Source of the DNA: DASZHJ01 sp035541215
GTDB lineage: Bacteria > Pseudomonadota > Alphaproteobacteria > ATCC43930 > CGMCC-115725
Assembly: GCA_035541215.1 (NCBI GenBank)
Contig: DATKNV010000131.1
Coordinates: forward strand, 1 to 64,000
Direction: 5' to 3'
DNA length: 64,000 bases
Shown: in pieces, positions 1 to 8,110 of the stretch
Layout of the letters: every line of letters begins with the position of its first letter
How positions within the stretch are numbered: the stretch's first letter is position 1
Program-made: the position numbers and the translations under genes
The notes under the pieces: generated by a model
The model's input: only the letters and a program-made list of their open reading frames with translations
Databases searched by the model: none
Told to the model about the DNA's origin: nothing

Positions 1-1246
1 CGTCACCCTGGCCGCGCTGGGCGTACATGAGGACGCAGTCGGCGGTGAGCGCGTCGCGCTTCCATTTGAGCCACGCCCCCTCGTGGCGTCCCGAGAGATA
101 GGGCGCATCGGCTCGCTTCAACATCAGCCCCTCGATCCCGGGCTTGCGCGCACCGGCGCGGAGCGCGCGGAGCTCGGCCCAGATCGAGAACGGAATGAGC
201 GGCGAGAGATCGAGGGAAGCTCGCGCCGCCGCACGATACCATCGCTCGAGCCGCGCCCGTCGCTCCGAGAACGGCAGCGTCCGGAGATCGTCCCCACCGA
301 GACGCAGGAGATCGTAGGCGCGAAGCACGACCGGAATTTCCGCCACCGCCGCGGCGCTCGCGCGCGAGCGGATCAGACGGCGGCGCAATCCCTCGGGCAA
401 TGCCGGCTCGCCCGAGCGCAGCGCAAGAAGCTCGCCGTCGAGCGCGATGTCCTCGTCGATCCCCGCGCCGATCTCCGGGAATGCCGCGGCGATCTCATCG
501 CCGAGCCGCGAGTAGAGTCGGCGCTCGCCGCCGCGGCAGACGAGCTGCGCGCGGAGCCCGTCCCACTTCCACTCCGCCCGATAGTCGCGGGGATTGAGGC
601 TTGCGAGCGAGGCCTCGTCGAGCGAGGCCGCGAGCATGAAGGGCGTGAAGGCCGGATGGTTTTGAAGGTCGGGCTCGCGCGCGTGTCCCTCGAGCCAAGC
701 GAAGAGAGCAGCATAGGGCGGATCGACGCCGTGCCAGACCGCCTCGACCCGATCGAGGCTTTTGCCGCTCCAGGCCGCGACCGCGTCGCGAGCAAGCCGC
801 GCCGACGCGCCTGCGCGGAGACCGCCGGTCGCAAGCCGCAGCAGTGCCCATCTCCCCGCGGGATCGAGCCGGTCGAGCCACCCGGCGAGGTTGGCACGCG
901 CTTCCTCGCGCGTGCTGCGGAGAAGCGTCTCCACGATCTCCGCGAGCGCGGGCATTGCGTTCTCCGAGGGCATCTCGACCGGCCAGATCAGCGCCACGGT
1001 CTCCGCGAGGTCGCCGACATACTCGTGCGACCACGCGAAAAGCTCGGGATCGACGCGCTCGGCCGCGAGCCCGCGCAGCTGCGGCGGCGTCACCGTCGGA
1101 AGATCGAGCGCCCCCGCGACGATCGCGAGCGCCCAGCCGCGATCGGGATCGCCCGCGCGCGCGAGATAATCCGCGAGGAAGCGGATGCGTGCTCGCGGCT
1201 CCGATGTCCGCTGGAGCGCGTCGATGAGCTCCGCGAAGCGCTTCAT
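1..1246 (-). CDS. ATP-dependent DNA ligase, 3'-truncated by window edge
   Basis: Seals DNA nicks by forming a ligase-AMP intermediate on an active-site lysine. The 415 visible residues hold an N-terminal DNA-binding region and the nucleotidyltransferase core. The adenylation motif KWDG has its lysine at about residue 227, and motif IV/V residues EGLMLK are followed by WLKWKR near the edge. The C-terminal OB-fold end lies outside the window. The ATG start is 6 bp after the stop of the MBL-fold exonuclease, so the two are probably co-transcribed and coupled. With the neighbouring exonuclease, Lhr helicase and PdeM it forms the ligase-associated DNA damage response set common in proteobacteria. 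The family assignment is firm; the exact repair pathway is not established from sequence. Confidence 0.93.
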   Translation of the reverse strand, partial: MKRFAELIDALQRTSEPRARIRFLADYLARAGDPDRGWALAIVAGALDLPTVTPPQLRGLAAERVDPELFAWSHEYVGDLAETVALIWPVEMPSENAMPALAEIVETLLRSTREEARANLAGWLDRLDPAGRWALLRLATGGLRAGASARLARDAVAAWSGKSLDRVEAVWHGVDPPYAALFAWLEGHAREPDLQNHPAFTPFMLAASLDEASLASLNPRDYRAEWKWDGLRAQLVCRGGERRLYSRLGDEIAAAFPEIGAGIDEDIALDGELLALRSGEPALPEGLRRRLIRSRASAAAVAEIPVVLRAYDLLRLGGDDLRTLPFSERRARLERWYRAAARASLDLSPLIPFSIWAELRALRAGARKPGIEGLMLKRADAPYLSGRHEGAWLKWKRDALTADCVLMYAQRGQGD

Positions 1247-1252
1247 CCGCGC

Positions 1253-2269
1253 CTAGCTCCCCTCCTCCGCGAAGCCCGCGAGCGAGAGGGCGCGGGCGCG
1301 GATGCCGTTCCGCGCGGCCTGTCGGATCAGCGCCTCTTCACGGCCGTGCGTCACCCAGACCTCGGGCGCACGCACGTCGAGGAGCGTCTGGTTGAGCTCG
1401 TCCCAATCGGCGTGGTCGGAGAGCACCAGCGGCAGCTCCACGCCCCAGCTCCGCGCGCGCGCGCGCACGAGCATCCAGCCGGAGGCCATGGCGACGAGCG
1501 GCGCCGGGAACTGCCGCAGCCATTCGTCGTCGCCGCCGGGCGTGGAGAGCACGATCTGGCCCGCGAGCTCCTCGCGGCCCGCCTCCTCGAGCGGCAGCAG
1601 CCGCCCGAGCGCGACGCCGAAGCGCTCGTAGACCGCGCAATAGGGCGCGAGCGCGGCATCGAGATAAATGGGCGTGTCGTAGCCCGCCTCGCGCAGGAGC
1701 GCGATCACGCGCTGGCACTTGCCGAGCGAGTAGACGCCGACGAGATGCGTACGCTCGGGGAAGAGACGAATCGAGCGCAGGAGCTTCCCGATCTCGTCGC
1801 GATCGTGCGGATGGCGGAACACCGGCAAGCCGAAAGTCGCCTCGGTCACGAAGACATCGCAGCTTTCCGGCACGAATTCCGCGCAAGTGGGGTCGCGGCG
1901 GCGCTTGTAATCGCCGGAGACGACGACGCGGCTGCCGCGATAGTCGAGCGCGACCTGTGCGCTCCCGAGCACGTGCCCGGCCGGCAGCAGCCTGACCGTC
2001 ACCTCGCCGAGACGGAGGGGCACGCCGTAGTCGAGCGCCTGCCGCTCTCGCCCCGCCCGATTCCCATAGCGCTCTTCCATGAGGGCGAGCGTCGCCGCCG
2101 TCGCAAGCACACGCTCGTGGCCCGGCCGCGCATGATCGGAGTGGCCGTGCGTGATCACCGCCCGCGCGGCCTTGCGCGTGGGGTCGATGTAGAGGTCCGC
2201 AGGCTCGCAATAGAGGCCCGCGGGCGTCGATCTGATCCAGGTCTCCGGTTTCGGAGCGGCGGGGTGCAC
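1253..2269 (-). CDS. Ligase-associated MBL-fold exonuclease
   Basis: A 338-residue metallo-beta-lactamase/beta-CASP-type nuclease of the ligase-associated DNA damage response exonuclease family. The metal-binding motif HGHSDH is at residues 41-46. Later beta-CASP-like elements include a GDYKRRRDPT segment, a TEATFG segment and a late VLSDHADW motif. No ATG occurs near the expected N-terminus. I chose the GTG that gives VHPAAPKPETW, which matches the usual family length and has an AGGA upstream; a TTG or GTG a few codons earlier is possible. The frame stays open far upstream, antisense to lhr, but that part is not protein-like for this family. It is divergent from lhr across an 87-bp gap that should hold both promoters. 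Confidence 0.9.
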   Translation of the reverse strand: MHPAAPKPETWIRSTPAGLYCEPADLYIDPTRKAARAVITHGHSDHARPGHERVLATAATLALMEERYGNRAGRERQALDYGVPLRLGEVTVRLLPAGHVLGSAQVALDYRGSRVVVSGDYKRRRDPTCAEFVPESCDVFVTEATFGLPVFRHPHDRDEIGKLLRSIRLFPERTHLVGVYSLGKCQRVIALLREAGYDTPIYLDAALAPYCAVYERFGVALGRLLPLEEAGREELAGQIVLSTPGGDDEWLRQFPAPLVAMASGWMLVRARARSWGVELPLVLSDHADWDELNQTLLDVRAPEVWVTHGREEALIRQAARNGIRARALSLAGFAEEGS

Positions 2270-2356
2270 GGTGCGGCCAATTCCTATTTCCCCCAAAATA
2301 AGCACTCCCGCGGCCGCGCGACAGGGGCGCGGCGGCTCCGCTATCATCGGCGGTCC

Positions 2357-4825
2357 ATGATTGCCGCCGACGCCGTCCTTCCCGCGCGCTTCGCCGACTG
2401 GTTCGCCCGCCGCGGGTGGAAACCGCATGCGCATCAGCTCACGCTCCTCAAGGCTGCACGGCAGGGGCGCTCGGCGCTGCTGATCGCGCCGACCGGCGGC
2501 GGCAAGACCCTCGCGGGGTTTCTGCCGAGCCTCGTCGAGCTTGCGGAGGCGCCCCCAGGCGGGCTCCACACCATCTACGTGTCGCCGCTGAAGGCGCTCA
2601 CGGTCGACATCCATCGCAACCTCGGCATGCCCATCGAGGAATTGGGCCTCCCGATCCGGCTCGAGACGCGCACCGGCGACACCCCGCACAAGAAGCGCGA
2701 GCGGCAGCGCGCCGATCCTCCGCACATGCTCATGACCACGCCGGAGTCGCTGGCGCTGCTGCTCTCCTACGAGGACTCGCCGGCGATCTTCGCGGGGCTT
2801 CGCGCGGTGATCGTGGACGAGCTGCACGCGCTCGCGGGAACGAAGCGCGGCGATCTCCTGTCGCTGGGACTGGCACGGCTCGTGAGGCTCGCGCCCCGGC
2901 ATCGCCGTATCGGGCTTTCCGCGACCGTCGCCTGGCCCGACGACCTCGCGGCATATCTCTCCTACGGAGCGCCGGTGACGCGGATCGTCGGCGGCGCCGG
3001 AGCCGAGCCCGAGGCGTCGATCCTCGACACCGGCGAGCCCCTCCCCTGGGCGGGGCACATGGCCGTCCATGCCATTCCCGCCGTCATGGACGCGATCCGA
3101 GGCCATCGCACCACGCTCGTCTTCGTCAACACCCGCGCCCAGGCGGAATTGGCCTTTCAGGAGCTCTGGCGTCTCAACGACGAGAACCTCCCGATCGGGC
3201 TGCATCACGGCAGCCTCGCGGCGGAGCAGCGCCGCAAGATCGAGGCCGCGATGGCAAGGGGCGAACTGCGGGCGGTGGTCGCGACGTCCTCGCTCGACCT
3301 CGGCATCGACTGGGGCGACGTCGATCTCGTCGTGCAGCTCGGCGCGCCCAAAGGCGTCTCGCGGCTGATCCAACGCATCGGCCGCGCGAACCACCGGCTC
3401 GACACGCCGAGCCGCGCCCTTCTCGTCCCCGGGAACCGCTTCGAGGAGCTCGAGTGCCGCGCCGCCCTCGACGCGCTCCGCGCGCACGAGCTCGACGGCG
3501 ACCGGCCGCGGCCCGGCGGCCTCGACGTGCTCGCGCAGCACGTGATGGGCATGGCCTGCGCCCTCCCCTTCGAGGCGGACGCGCTCTACGCGGAGATCCG
3601 TACCGCCGCGCCCTATGCGGAGCTGCCGCGCAAGGATTTCGACGACGTCCTCCGCTTCGTCGAGCATGGCGGCTACGCGCTCAGGGCCTATGAGCGCTGG
3701 CGGCGGCTCTTCCGCGACAGTCTCGGCCGCCATCACGTGCTCTCGCCGCGGGTCGCGCAGCGCTACCGCATGAACATCGGCACCATCGTGGAATCGCCGA
3801 TGCTCAAGGTGGTGCTGGGCCGCGGCCGCGTGCTCGGGGAGGTCGAGGAGTATTTCGCGCAAGGCCTCGTCCCCGGCGACACCTTCGTCTTCGCGGGCGA
3901 GCTGCTGCGCTTCCACGGCATCCGCGAGACCATGGTCGAGGCGAGCCGCGCTACCGGGGGAGGCATGCCGAAAGTGCCCGCCTATGCCGGCGGGAGACTG
4001 CCGCTCACCACGCACCTCGCCAACCGCGTGCGCGGGCTGCTCGCGGACCCGCGCGCCTGGCGAAGCTTTCCGGCCTCGGTTCAGGAGTGGCTCCGCCTGC
4101 AGCGCTGGCGCTCGGTGCTGCCGGAGCGCGACGAGCTCCTGGTCGAGGGCTTCCCCCGGGGCCCGCACGAGTATCTCGTCGCCTACTGCTTCGAAGGGCG
4201 GAACGCGCATCAGACTCTCGGCATGCTCCTGACGAAGCGAATGGAGCGGGCGGGTCTCAATCCGCTGGGGTTCGTCGCGACCGACTACGTGCTCGCGATC
4301 TGGAGCCTCAATCCCGCGCAGACCGTCGAGGCGCTCTTCGACGAGGACATGCTCGGCGACGATCTCGAGGCCTGGATGGCCGAATCATCGATGCTGCGCC
4401 GGTCGTTCCGCAACGTAGCGGTGATCGCGGGGCTCATCGAGCGATCGCTGCCGGGCGCGGAGAAGACGCGGAGGCAGGTGACGGTGAGTTCAGACCTCAT
4501 CTACGACGTGCTCCGCAAGCACGAGCCCGAGCACATCCTCCTGCGTGCGACTCGCGCAGACGCCGCGACCGGCCTCACGGATGTCAAGCGCTTGGGCGAG
4601 ATGCTGAAGCGAGTCAAAGGTCGGATCACCCATCGCCGCCTCGATCGCGTCTCGCCGCTCGCGGTGCCCGTGCTGTTGGAGATCGGCCGCGAGCAGGTCT
4701 ACGGCAGCGCGCTCGACACGCTCCTCGACGACGCCGCGCGCGCGCTGATCGCGGAGGCGACGGAAGAGGCGGCGGTTCCGTCACCGCCGCGTAAGAGAAA
4801 CGTCACACAGCCGCGACTGCTCTGA
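2357..4825 (+). CDS. lhr: Lhr-type DEXH-box ATP-dependent helicase (ligase-associated)
   Basis: An 822-residue superfamily 2 helicase, the short Lhr form that travels with ligase and nuclease partners. Walker A is APTGGGKT at residues 44-51 and the DEXH box is DELH at 154-157. Motif III SATVAW, motif V-like SSLDLGIDWGDVD and motif VI QRIGRANHR are all present, followed by the winged-helix and Lhr-core C-terminal domains. The frame is open well upstream of this ATG, but that part is antisense to the nuclease and ligase and was excluded. Lhr family members are 3'-to-5' translocases implicated in DNA repair; the precise lesion handled here is unknown. It shares an 87-bp divergent promoter region with the exonuclease gene. 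Confidence 0.93.
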   Translation: MIAADAVLPARFADWFARRGWKPHAHQLTLLKAARQGRSALLIAPTGGGKTLAGFLPSLVELAEAPPGGLHTIYVSPLKALTVDIHRNLGMPIEELGLPIRLETRTGDTPHKKRERQRADPPHMLMTTPESLALLLSYEDSPAIFAGLRAVIVDELHALAGTKRGDLLSLGLARLVRLAPRHRRIGLSATVAWPDDLAAYLSYGAPVTRIVGGAGAEPEASILDTGEPLPWAGHMAVHAIPAVMDAIRGHRTTLVFVNTRAQAELAFQELWRLNDENLPIGLHHGSLAAEQRRKIEAAMARGELRAVVATSSLDLGIDWGDVDLVVQLGAPKGVSRLIQRIGRANHRLDTPSRALLVPGNRFEELECRAALDALRAHELDGDRPRPGGLDVLAQHVMGMACALPFEADALYAEIRTAAPYAELPRKDFDDVLRFVEHGGYALRAYERWRRLFRDSLGRHHVLSPRVAQRYRMNIGTIVESPMLKVVLGRGRVLGEVEEYFAQGLVPGDTFVFAGELLRFHGIRETMVEASRATGGGMPKVPAYAGGRLPLTTHLANRVRGLLADPRAWRSFPASVQEWLRLQRWRSVLPERDELLVEGFPRGPHEYLVAYCFEGRNAHQTLGMLLTKRMERAGLNPLGFVATDYVLAIWSLNPAQTVEALFDEDMLGDDLEAWMAESSMLRRSFRNVAVIAGLIERSLPGAEKTRRQVTVSSDLIYDVLRKHEPEHILLRATRADAATGLTDVKRLGEMLKRVKGRITHRRLDRVSPLAVPVLLEIGREQVYGSALDTLLDDAARALIAEATEEAAVPSPPRKRNVTQPRLL

Positions 4826-4967
4826 GATTCGGCGAAACGATCTTGCGTTTTACTGTCGCACCTCTCGTGCCGCCGGGGTCGCGTTCTTATCTCCCTCACA
4901 ACGCCGCAACGCGTGCCCAGCGGGGCTGGAGGACGCTTGCGGGTCCGCGCAAAAAAGGGAGCAGAGC

Positions 4968-5366
4968 ATGGCAAAACCGACTGGCCGCCAGCCCGACGGC
5001 GGCACTGGGGCCTTTCCCGGGATGGATCCCGCGCAAATCGCGAGCAATCTCGAGCCGATCTTCCAGGCCAGCACGAGGATGCTCGAGCACTGGCGGGTGG
5101 TGAGCGAGGAGCTCATGGAGTTCGGGCGCACCCGTCTCACCCGAAACATCGAGGTCGGCCGCAAGGTCGCGCAATCCGCGAGCCTCGAGCAGGCGATCGA
5201 GGCGCAGGCGGAATACGCTCGGACGGCGATGCAGGATTACATCGCCGAGAGCAACAAGCTCGCGGAGCTCGGAACTCGCGCCCTCATGGGAAGCTTCGCG
5301 GCATGGAAGCCCGCGCGCGAGCAGCCGGAGATCGTGGAGCCGGAGCGCCGAGCCGCCGCGGAATAG
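4968..5366 (+). CDS. Phasin family protein
   Basis: A 132-residue, almost entirely helical protein of the phasin family, which coat polyhydroxyalkanoate granules. The amphipathic helical core (about residues 25-115) contains alternating acidic, basic and hydrophobic residues, with stretches such as LEQAIEAQAEYARTAMQDY typical of the family. A purine-rich site (AGGGAGCAG) ends a few bases before the ATG. No PHA synthase, thiolase or regulator is in the window, so the granule role is inferred only from the family. It sits alone between lhr and the opposite-strand glycosyltransferase, breaking the usual lhr-pdeM adjacency. Confidence 0.8.
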   Translation: MAKPTGRQPDGGTGAFPGMDPAQIASNLEPIFQASTRMLEHWRVVSEELMEFGRTRLTRNIEVGRKVAQSASLEQAIEAQAEYARTAMQDYIAESNKLAELGTRALMGSFAAWKPAREQPEIVEPERRAAAE

Positions 5367-5373
5367 TCTGCGG

Positions 5374-5390
5374 GCTGCGTCCGGCGCAGC
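5374..5390 (+). terminator. Short GC hairpin after the phasin gene
   Basis: Stem GCTGCG / CGCAGC with a 5-nt loop, starting 8 bases after the phasin stop codon. The following sequence has no clear U-tract (only a short TTT), so termination is uncertain. Confidence 0.3.
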
Positions 5391-5432
5391 GGCTCGCTTT
5401 GCAGCGGACCGTCGGGCCGGGGCTATTTTTAC

Positions 5433-6185
5433 CTAGCCGCTCCGCTGGATGGTCGAGAGCGCGCGGTCGTTCTTGGTCACCACGAGCGGCGGCAGGCAAA
5501 CATACGCCTTGCCGCCGGCATAGACGCGGTGAAGGGCAACGTCGAGTCCCTCGAGCGCTTGCAGACGTCCCATCGATGGGCAAGCGACCGCCGTTTCCTT
5601 GCGCATCGGAAAGATCGTGTCGATCAATAGCCTGGCGCCGCCGGGCGAGACGCTATAGCCGATCGTGCCGAAGGAGCCCTGGTGCCGATAAGGGACGGGC
5701 GATAAGGGCAATGTCTGAAAGCCGCTCACCGAGCGCCGAAGCGCATTCTGGTCGAAGAAGACGCGGCAGGGCGTGACGCCCGGCAGGATCTGGAATTGGA
5801 TCGGAGCATCGAAGTTCCATCCCCACACGATCATCGCCCAGTCCGCCGGCAGCACCCTGATGACGCGGCCCGCGAGCCCGAGGAAATCGCGATGGACCAC
5901 GGCGTCGTCCTCGAGGATCGTGGTGGGCTCGCTGGATGTTAGAGCCATGCGCCAGATCGCAAGGTGCGAGAGCGCATTTCCAATGGCGGGGCGCGGCATC
6001 TGCTGCTCGACGCCCGGCTCGATCAGGCGGTCTTCCGGCGCATTCGCGGGCACGTCGTGCACCAGTGAGATCTCGAGCTTCGACCCATCGATGGCGGGAA
6101 AGCGCCGGAATTCGAGATGCGCATTCGCCGCGCGGAAGCTCGCGAGCCGGTCCGTGGAGCGATCGAGATTGATCACGTAGATCAC
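5433..6185 (-). CDS. Glycosyltransferase family 25 protein
   Basis: A 250-residue cytoplasmic glycosyltransferase of the GT25 family, which includes LPS galactosyltransferases. It opens with the typical MIYVINLDRSTDR strand, contains the GNALSHLAIWR motif near residue 75 and the acidic ILEDDA motif near residue 95 that binds metal and sugar nucleotide. The start is a GTG. No other LPS or capsule genes adjoin it, so the acceptor is unknown. It is convergent with the phasin gene and divergent from pdeM. Confidence 0.85.
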   Translation of the reverse strand: MIYVINLDRSTDRLASFRAANAHLEFRRFPAIDGSKLEISLVHDVPANAPEDRLIEPGVEQQMPRPAIGNALSHLAIWRMALTSSEPTTILEDDAVVHRDFLGLAGRVIRVLPADWAMIVWGWNFDAPIQFQILPGVTPCRVFFDQNALRRSVSGFQTLPLSPVPYRHQGSFGTIGYSVSPGGARLLIDTIFPMRKETAVACPSMGRLQALEGLDVALHRVYAGGKAYVCLPPLVVTKNDRALSTIQRSG

Positions 6186-6286
6186 GGGAAATGATATCTT
6201 CGCTCGCTGCCGCGAGCAATGCAGGGTGCGGCCGGCGGCGGGCTCGGATCGCGAGCCTCGTTACGCCTCTGGAGCCCGCGCCGAAA

Positions 6287-7000
6287 ATGGCGTATGGCTT
6301 CGGCGACGCCATGCTCGACTGTCTCCCGCTTCGTCTCAACGGCGCCGAGCTTCTCGCGGATTGGAGCGGCGCGCTCGCCTGGCCCGCAATGCGCGCGCTC
6401 GTCGTCGCCGACCTCCACCTCGAGAAGGGCACGAGCTTCGCCGGCGGCGGCGCGCTGCTGCCGCCCTACGACACCCGCGCCACCCTCGGTGCTCTCGAGG
6501 CCGCGGTGCTCCGCCACGATCCCCGGCAGGTGATCTGTCTCGGCGATAGCTTCCACGACGGCGAGGGACCGGCGCGACTCGCGGCCACCGAGCGCAAGCG
6601 TCTTGCGGCGCTGGTTTCCACGCGGGACTGGATCTGGATCGCCGGCAACCACGATCCCGCGCCGCCGCCCTCGATCGGGGGAAAAGTCGTCGACGGCGAT
6701 TTCGATTTGGGTCCGCTGACCTTCCGTCACGAGGCCGCGGCGAAGACGAGCCCCGGCGAGGTCAGCGGCCATTTCCATCCGAAGGCAAGTCTCTGGGTGC
6801 GCGGCCGGCGCCTCAGCGGGCGCTGCTTCCTCGCGGATGCACGGCGGATCGTGTTGCCGGCCTTCGGCGCCTATGCCGGGGGCTTGGACGCGCGCGACCC
6901 CGCTCTCGTCGCCCTCTTCCCCGATGGCTGCGACGTGCATTTCATCGGACGCACGCGGATCGCGACCATTCCGCGCGACGGGCTCGACCTCGTCTCATGA
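6287..7000 (+). CDS. pdeM: PdeM-type metallophosphoesterase (ligase-associated endonuclease)
   Basis: A 237-residue calcineurin-like phosphoesterase of the ligase-associated DNA damage response endonuclease PdeM family. The metal-binding motifs are complete: ADLHLEKG (D42, H44), GDSFHD, AGNHDP and SGHFHP. An in-frame ATG 96 bases upstream exists, but the protein before MAYGFGDAM is arginine-rich and not family-like. The next internal ATG (MLDCLPL) is the alternative start. In most genomes this gene abuts lhr; here it is separated from it by the phasin and GT25 genes. The 13-bp gap to the next gene suggests co-transcription with the SnoaL-like protein. Confidence 0.9.
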   Translation: MAYGFGDAMLDCLPLRLNGAELLADWSGALAWPAMRALVVADLHLEKGTSFAGGGALLPPYDTRATLGALEAAVLRHDPRQVICLGDSFHDGEGPARLAATERKRLAALVSTRDWIWIAGNHDPAPPPSIGGKVVDGDFDLGPLTFRHEAAAKTSPGEVSGHFHPKASLWVRGRRLSGRCFLADARRIVLPAFGAYAGGLDARDPALVALFPDGCDVHFIGRTRIATIPRDGLDLVS

Positions 7001-7013
7001 GAAGGAGGACGCC

Positions 7014-7466
7014 ATGAACGCCGCCAATGCCGAGGACCTCGCGGGCGTGCGCCGCTGGTTCGAGCGCCTCGCCGAGCACGTCCGCGCCGTCGATTTCGCG
7101 GGCGCGCGGCCGATCTTCGCGCCGGACATGATCGCTTTCGGCACCTTCACGGATTTCATGACCGGGCGCGACAAGGCCGAGGCCGCGCAATGGCGGAACG
7201 TCTGGCCGCACATCGACGGCTTCCGCTGGCGCTCCGACATTCGCGCGATCGTCTCGCAGGACCGGCTCAGCGCCGTCGGCATGGCGATCTTCGATTCGAC
7301 GGGCTACCGCGAGGACAGCACTCCCTATGAGCGCCCCGGCCGCGCCACCGTCGCCTTCGAGCGCACCGGGCCCGGCGAGGATTGGATCGCGGTCCACACG
7401 CACATGTCGCTCTTCCGCGACATCCCCACCCGCTCCTTCAAGAGCAAGCCGGAGAGGCGGGCATGA
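7014..7466 (+). CDS. SnoaL/NTF2-like fold protein
   Basis: A 150-residue protein with the cone-shaped NTF2-like layout: an N-terminal helix with VRRWFERLAEHV, then alternating strands ending with WIAVHTHMSLF. Members bind or transform small molecules or act as dimerisation domains; no catalytic residue set is distinctive here. A strong GAAGGAGG ribosome site precedes the ATG. The stop overlaps the start of the VOC gene by 4 bp (ATGA), so the two are translationally coupled. Confidence 0.78.
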   Translation: MNAANAEDLAGVRRWFERLAEHVRAVDFAGARPIFAPDMIAFGTFTDFMTGRDKAEAAQWRNVWPHIDGFRWRSDIRAIVSQDRLSAVGMAIFDSTGYREDSTPYERPGRATVAFERTGPGEDWIAVHTHMSLFRDIPTRSFKSKPERRA

Positions 7467-7912
7467 GCAAGGCGGAGATCGCCGTTGAGCGCGTCGATCA
7501 CATCGGCATTCGCGTCCGCGACCTCGAGCGCGCGCTCGCCTTCTACCGCCTGCTGGGCTTCGAACTTCGCCACAAGGTCGAGTTCGACGCCGTCGCCATC
7601 GTCTCGAACAGCGCCGGCGTCGAGATCAACCTCATCCACAACGCCAATGCCGGCGATCCCCAGCGCAACATCCTCATGGACGTGCCGGAGAAATACGCGG
7701 GCTATACCCACGTGGCGCTTCGCGTCGCCTCGATCCCCGAGACGATTTCCGTTTTGAAAGACCACGGTATCGCGATCACGCAAGGCCCCGTCACCTTCGG
7801 CGACGGCCACGTCTCCGTTTTCGTCCGCGACCCCGACCGCAACGTCATCGAGCTTCGCGGCCGCGGGGTCGAGGAAGGAACGATCGCTGGCGTGAAGCCC
7901 TACCTGCCGTAA
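7463..7912 (+). CDS. VOC (glyoxalase/dioxygenase superfamily) protein
   Basis: A 149-residue single-subunit VOC protein with two beta-alpha-beta-beta-beta modules. The four expected metal ligands are visible: His in VDHIGIRV, Glu in GVEINLI, His in THVALRV and Glu in NVIELRG. This ligand set fits a lactoylglutathione-lyase-like or epimerase-like enzyme; the substrate cannot be told. Translationally coupled to the upstream SnoaL-like gene by an ATGA overlap, so the pair probably acts on one substrate or one stress. Confidence 0.85.
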   Translation: MSKAEIAVERVDHIGIRVRDLERALAFYRLLGFELRHKVEFDAVAIVSNSAGVEINLIHNANAGDPQRNILMDVPEKYAGYTHVALRVASIPETISVLKDHGIAITQGPVTFGDGHVSVFVRDPDRNVIELRGRGVEEGTIAGVKPYLP

Positions 7913-7946
7913 AGCATACGCGCGGTGCAGACTGACATTTCACCGG

Positions 7947-8098
7947 CAAGACGCCAAAAGAAATCGATCTCACCACCGAGACGGTGAGGCGATGAGGAGC
8001 CGAGTCTCGCGGCGAAGACGCAATCCTTTCTCTCACTGCCTCACCGCCTCCGTGGTGAGCTTATTGCGGCCTCGCCGCAGAAAGGACTTGGCGTCTTG
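7947..8098. repeat. 152-bp imperfect inverted-repeat (hairpin) element
   Basis: Outer arms CAAGACGCCAA (7947-7957) and TTGGCGTCTTG (8088-8098) are perfect 11-bp complements. Inner arms at 7969-7990 and 8038-8059 match in 20 of 22 positions once one is reverse-complemented, and each inner arm is itself near-palindromic (CTCACC...GGTGAG). It fills the space between the convergent VOC and enoyl-CoA hydratase genes. It resembles extragenic hairpin repeats seen in many environmental genomes and could serve as a bidirectional terminator or a REP/MITE-like element. Confidence 0.75.
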
Positions 8099-8110
8099 GC
8101 GGTTCGAGAA

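Noticed and set aside
83..2356. Upstream extension of the lhr reading frame
   Set aside because: It is antisense to the ligase and exonuclease genes, both with intact catalytic motifs, and helicase homology begins near the ATG at 2357.
1253..4210. A 985-codon minus-strand open frame covering the exonuclease and extending antisense through lhr
   Set aside because: Only the part before 2269 looks like a protein family; the extension is Arg/Glu/Pro-rich and antisense to a helicase with all motifs intact.
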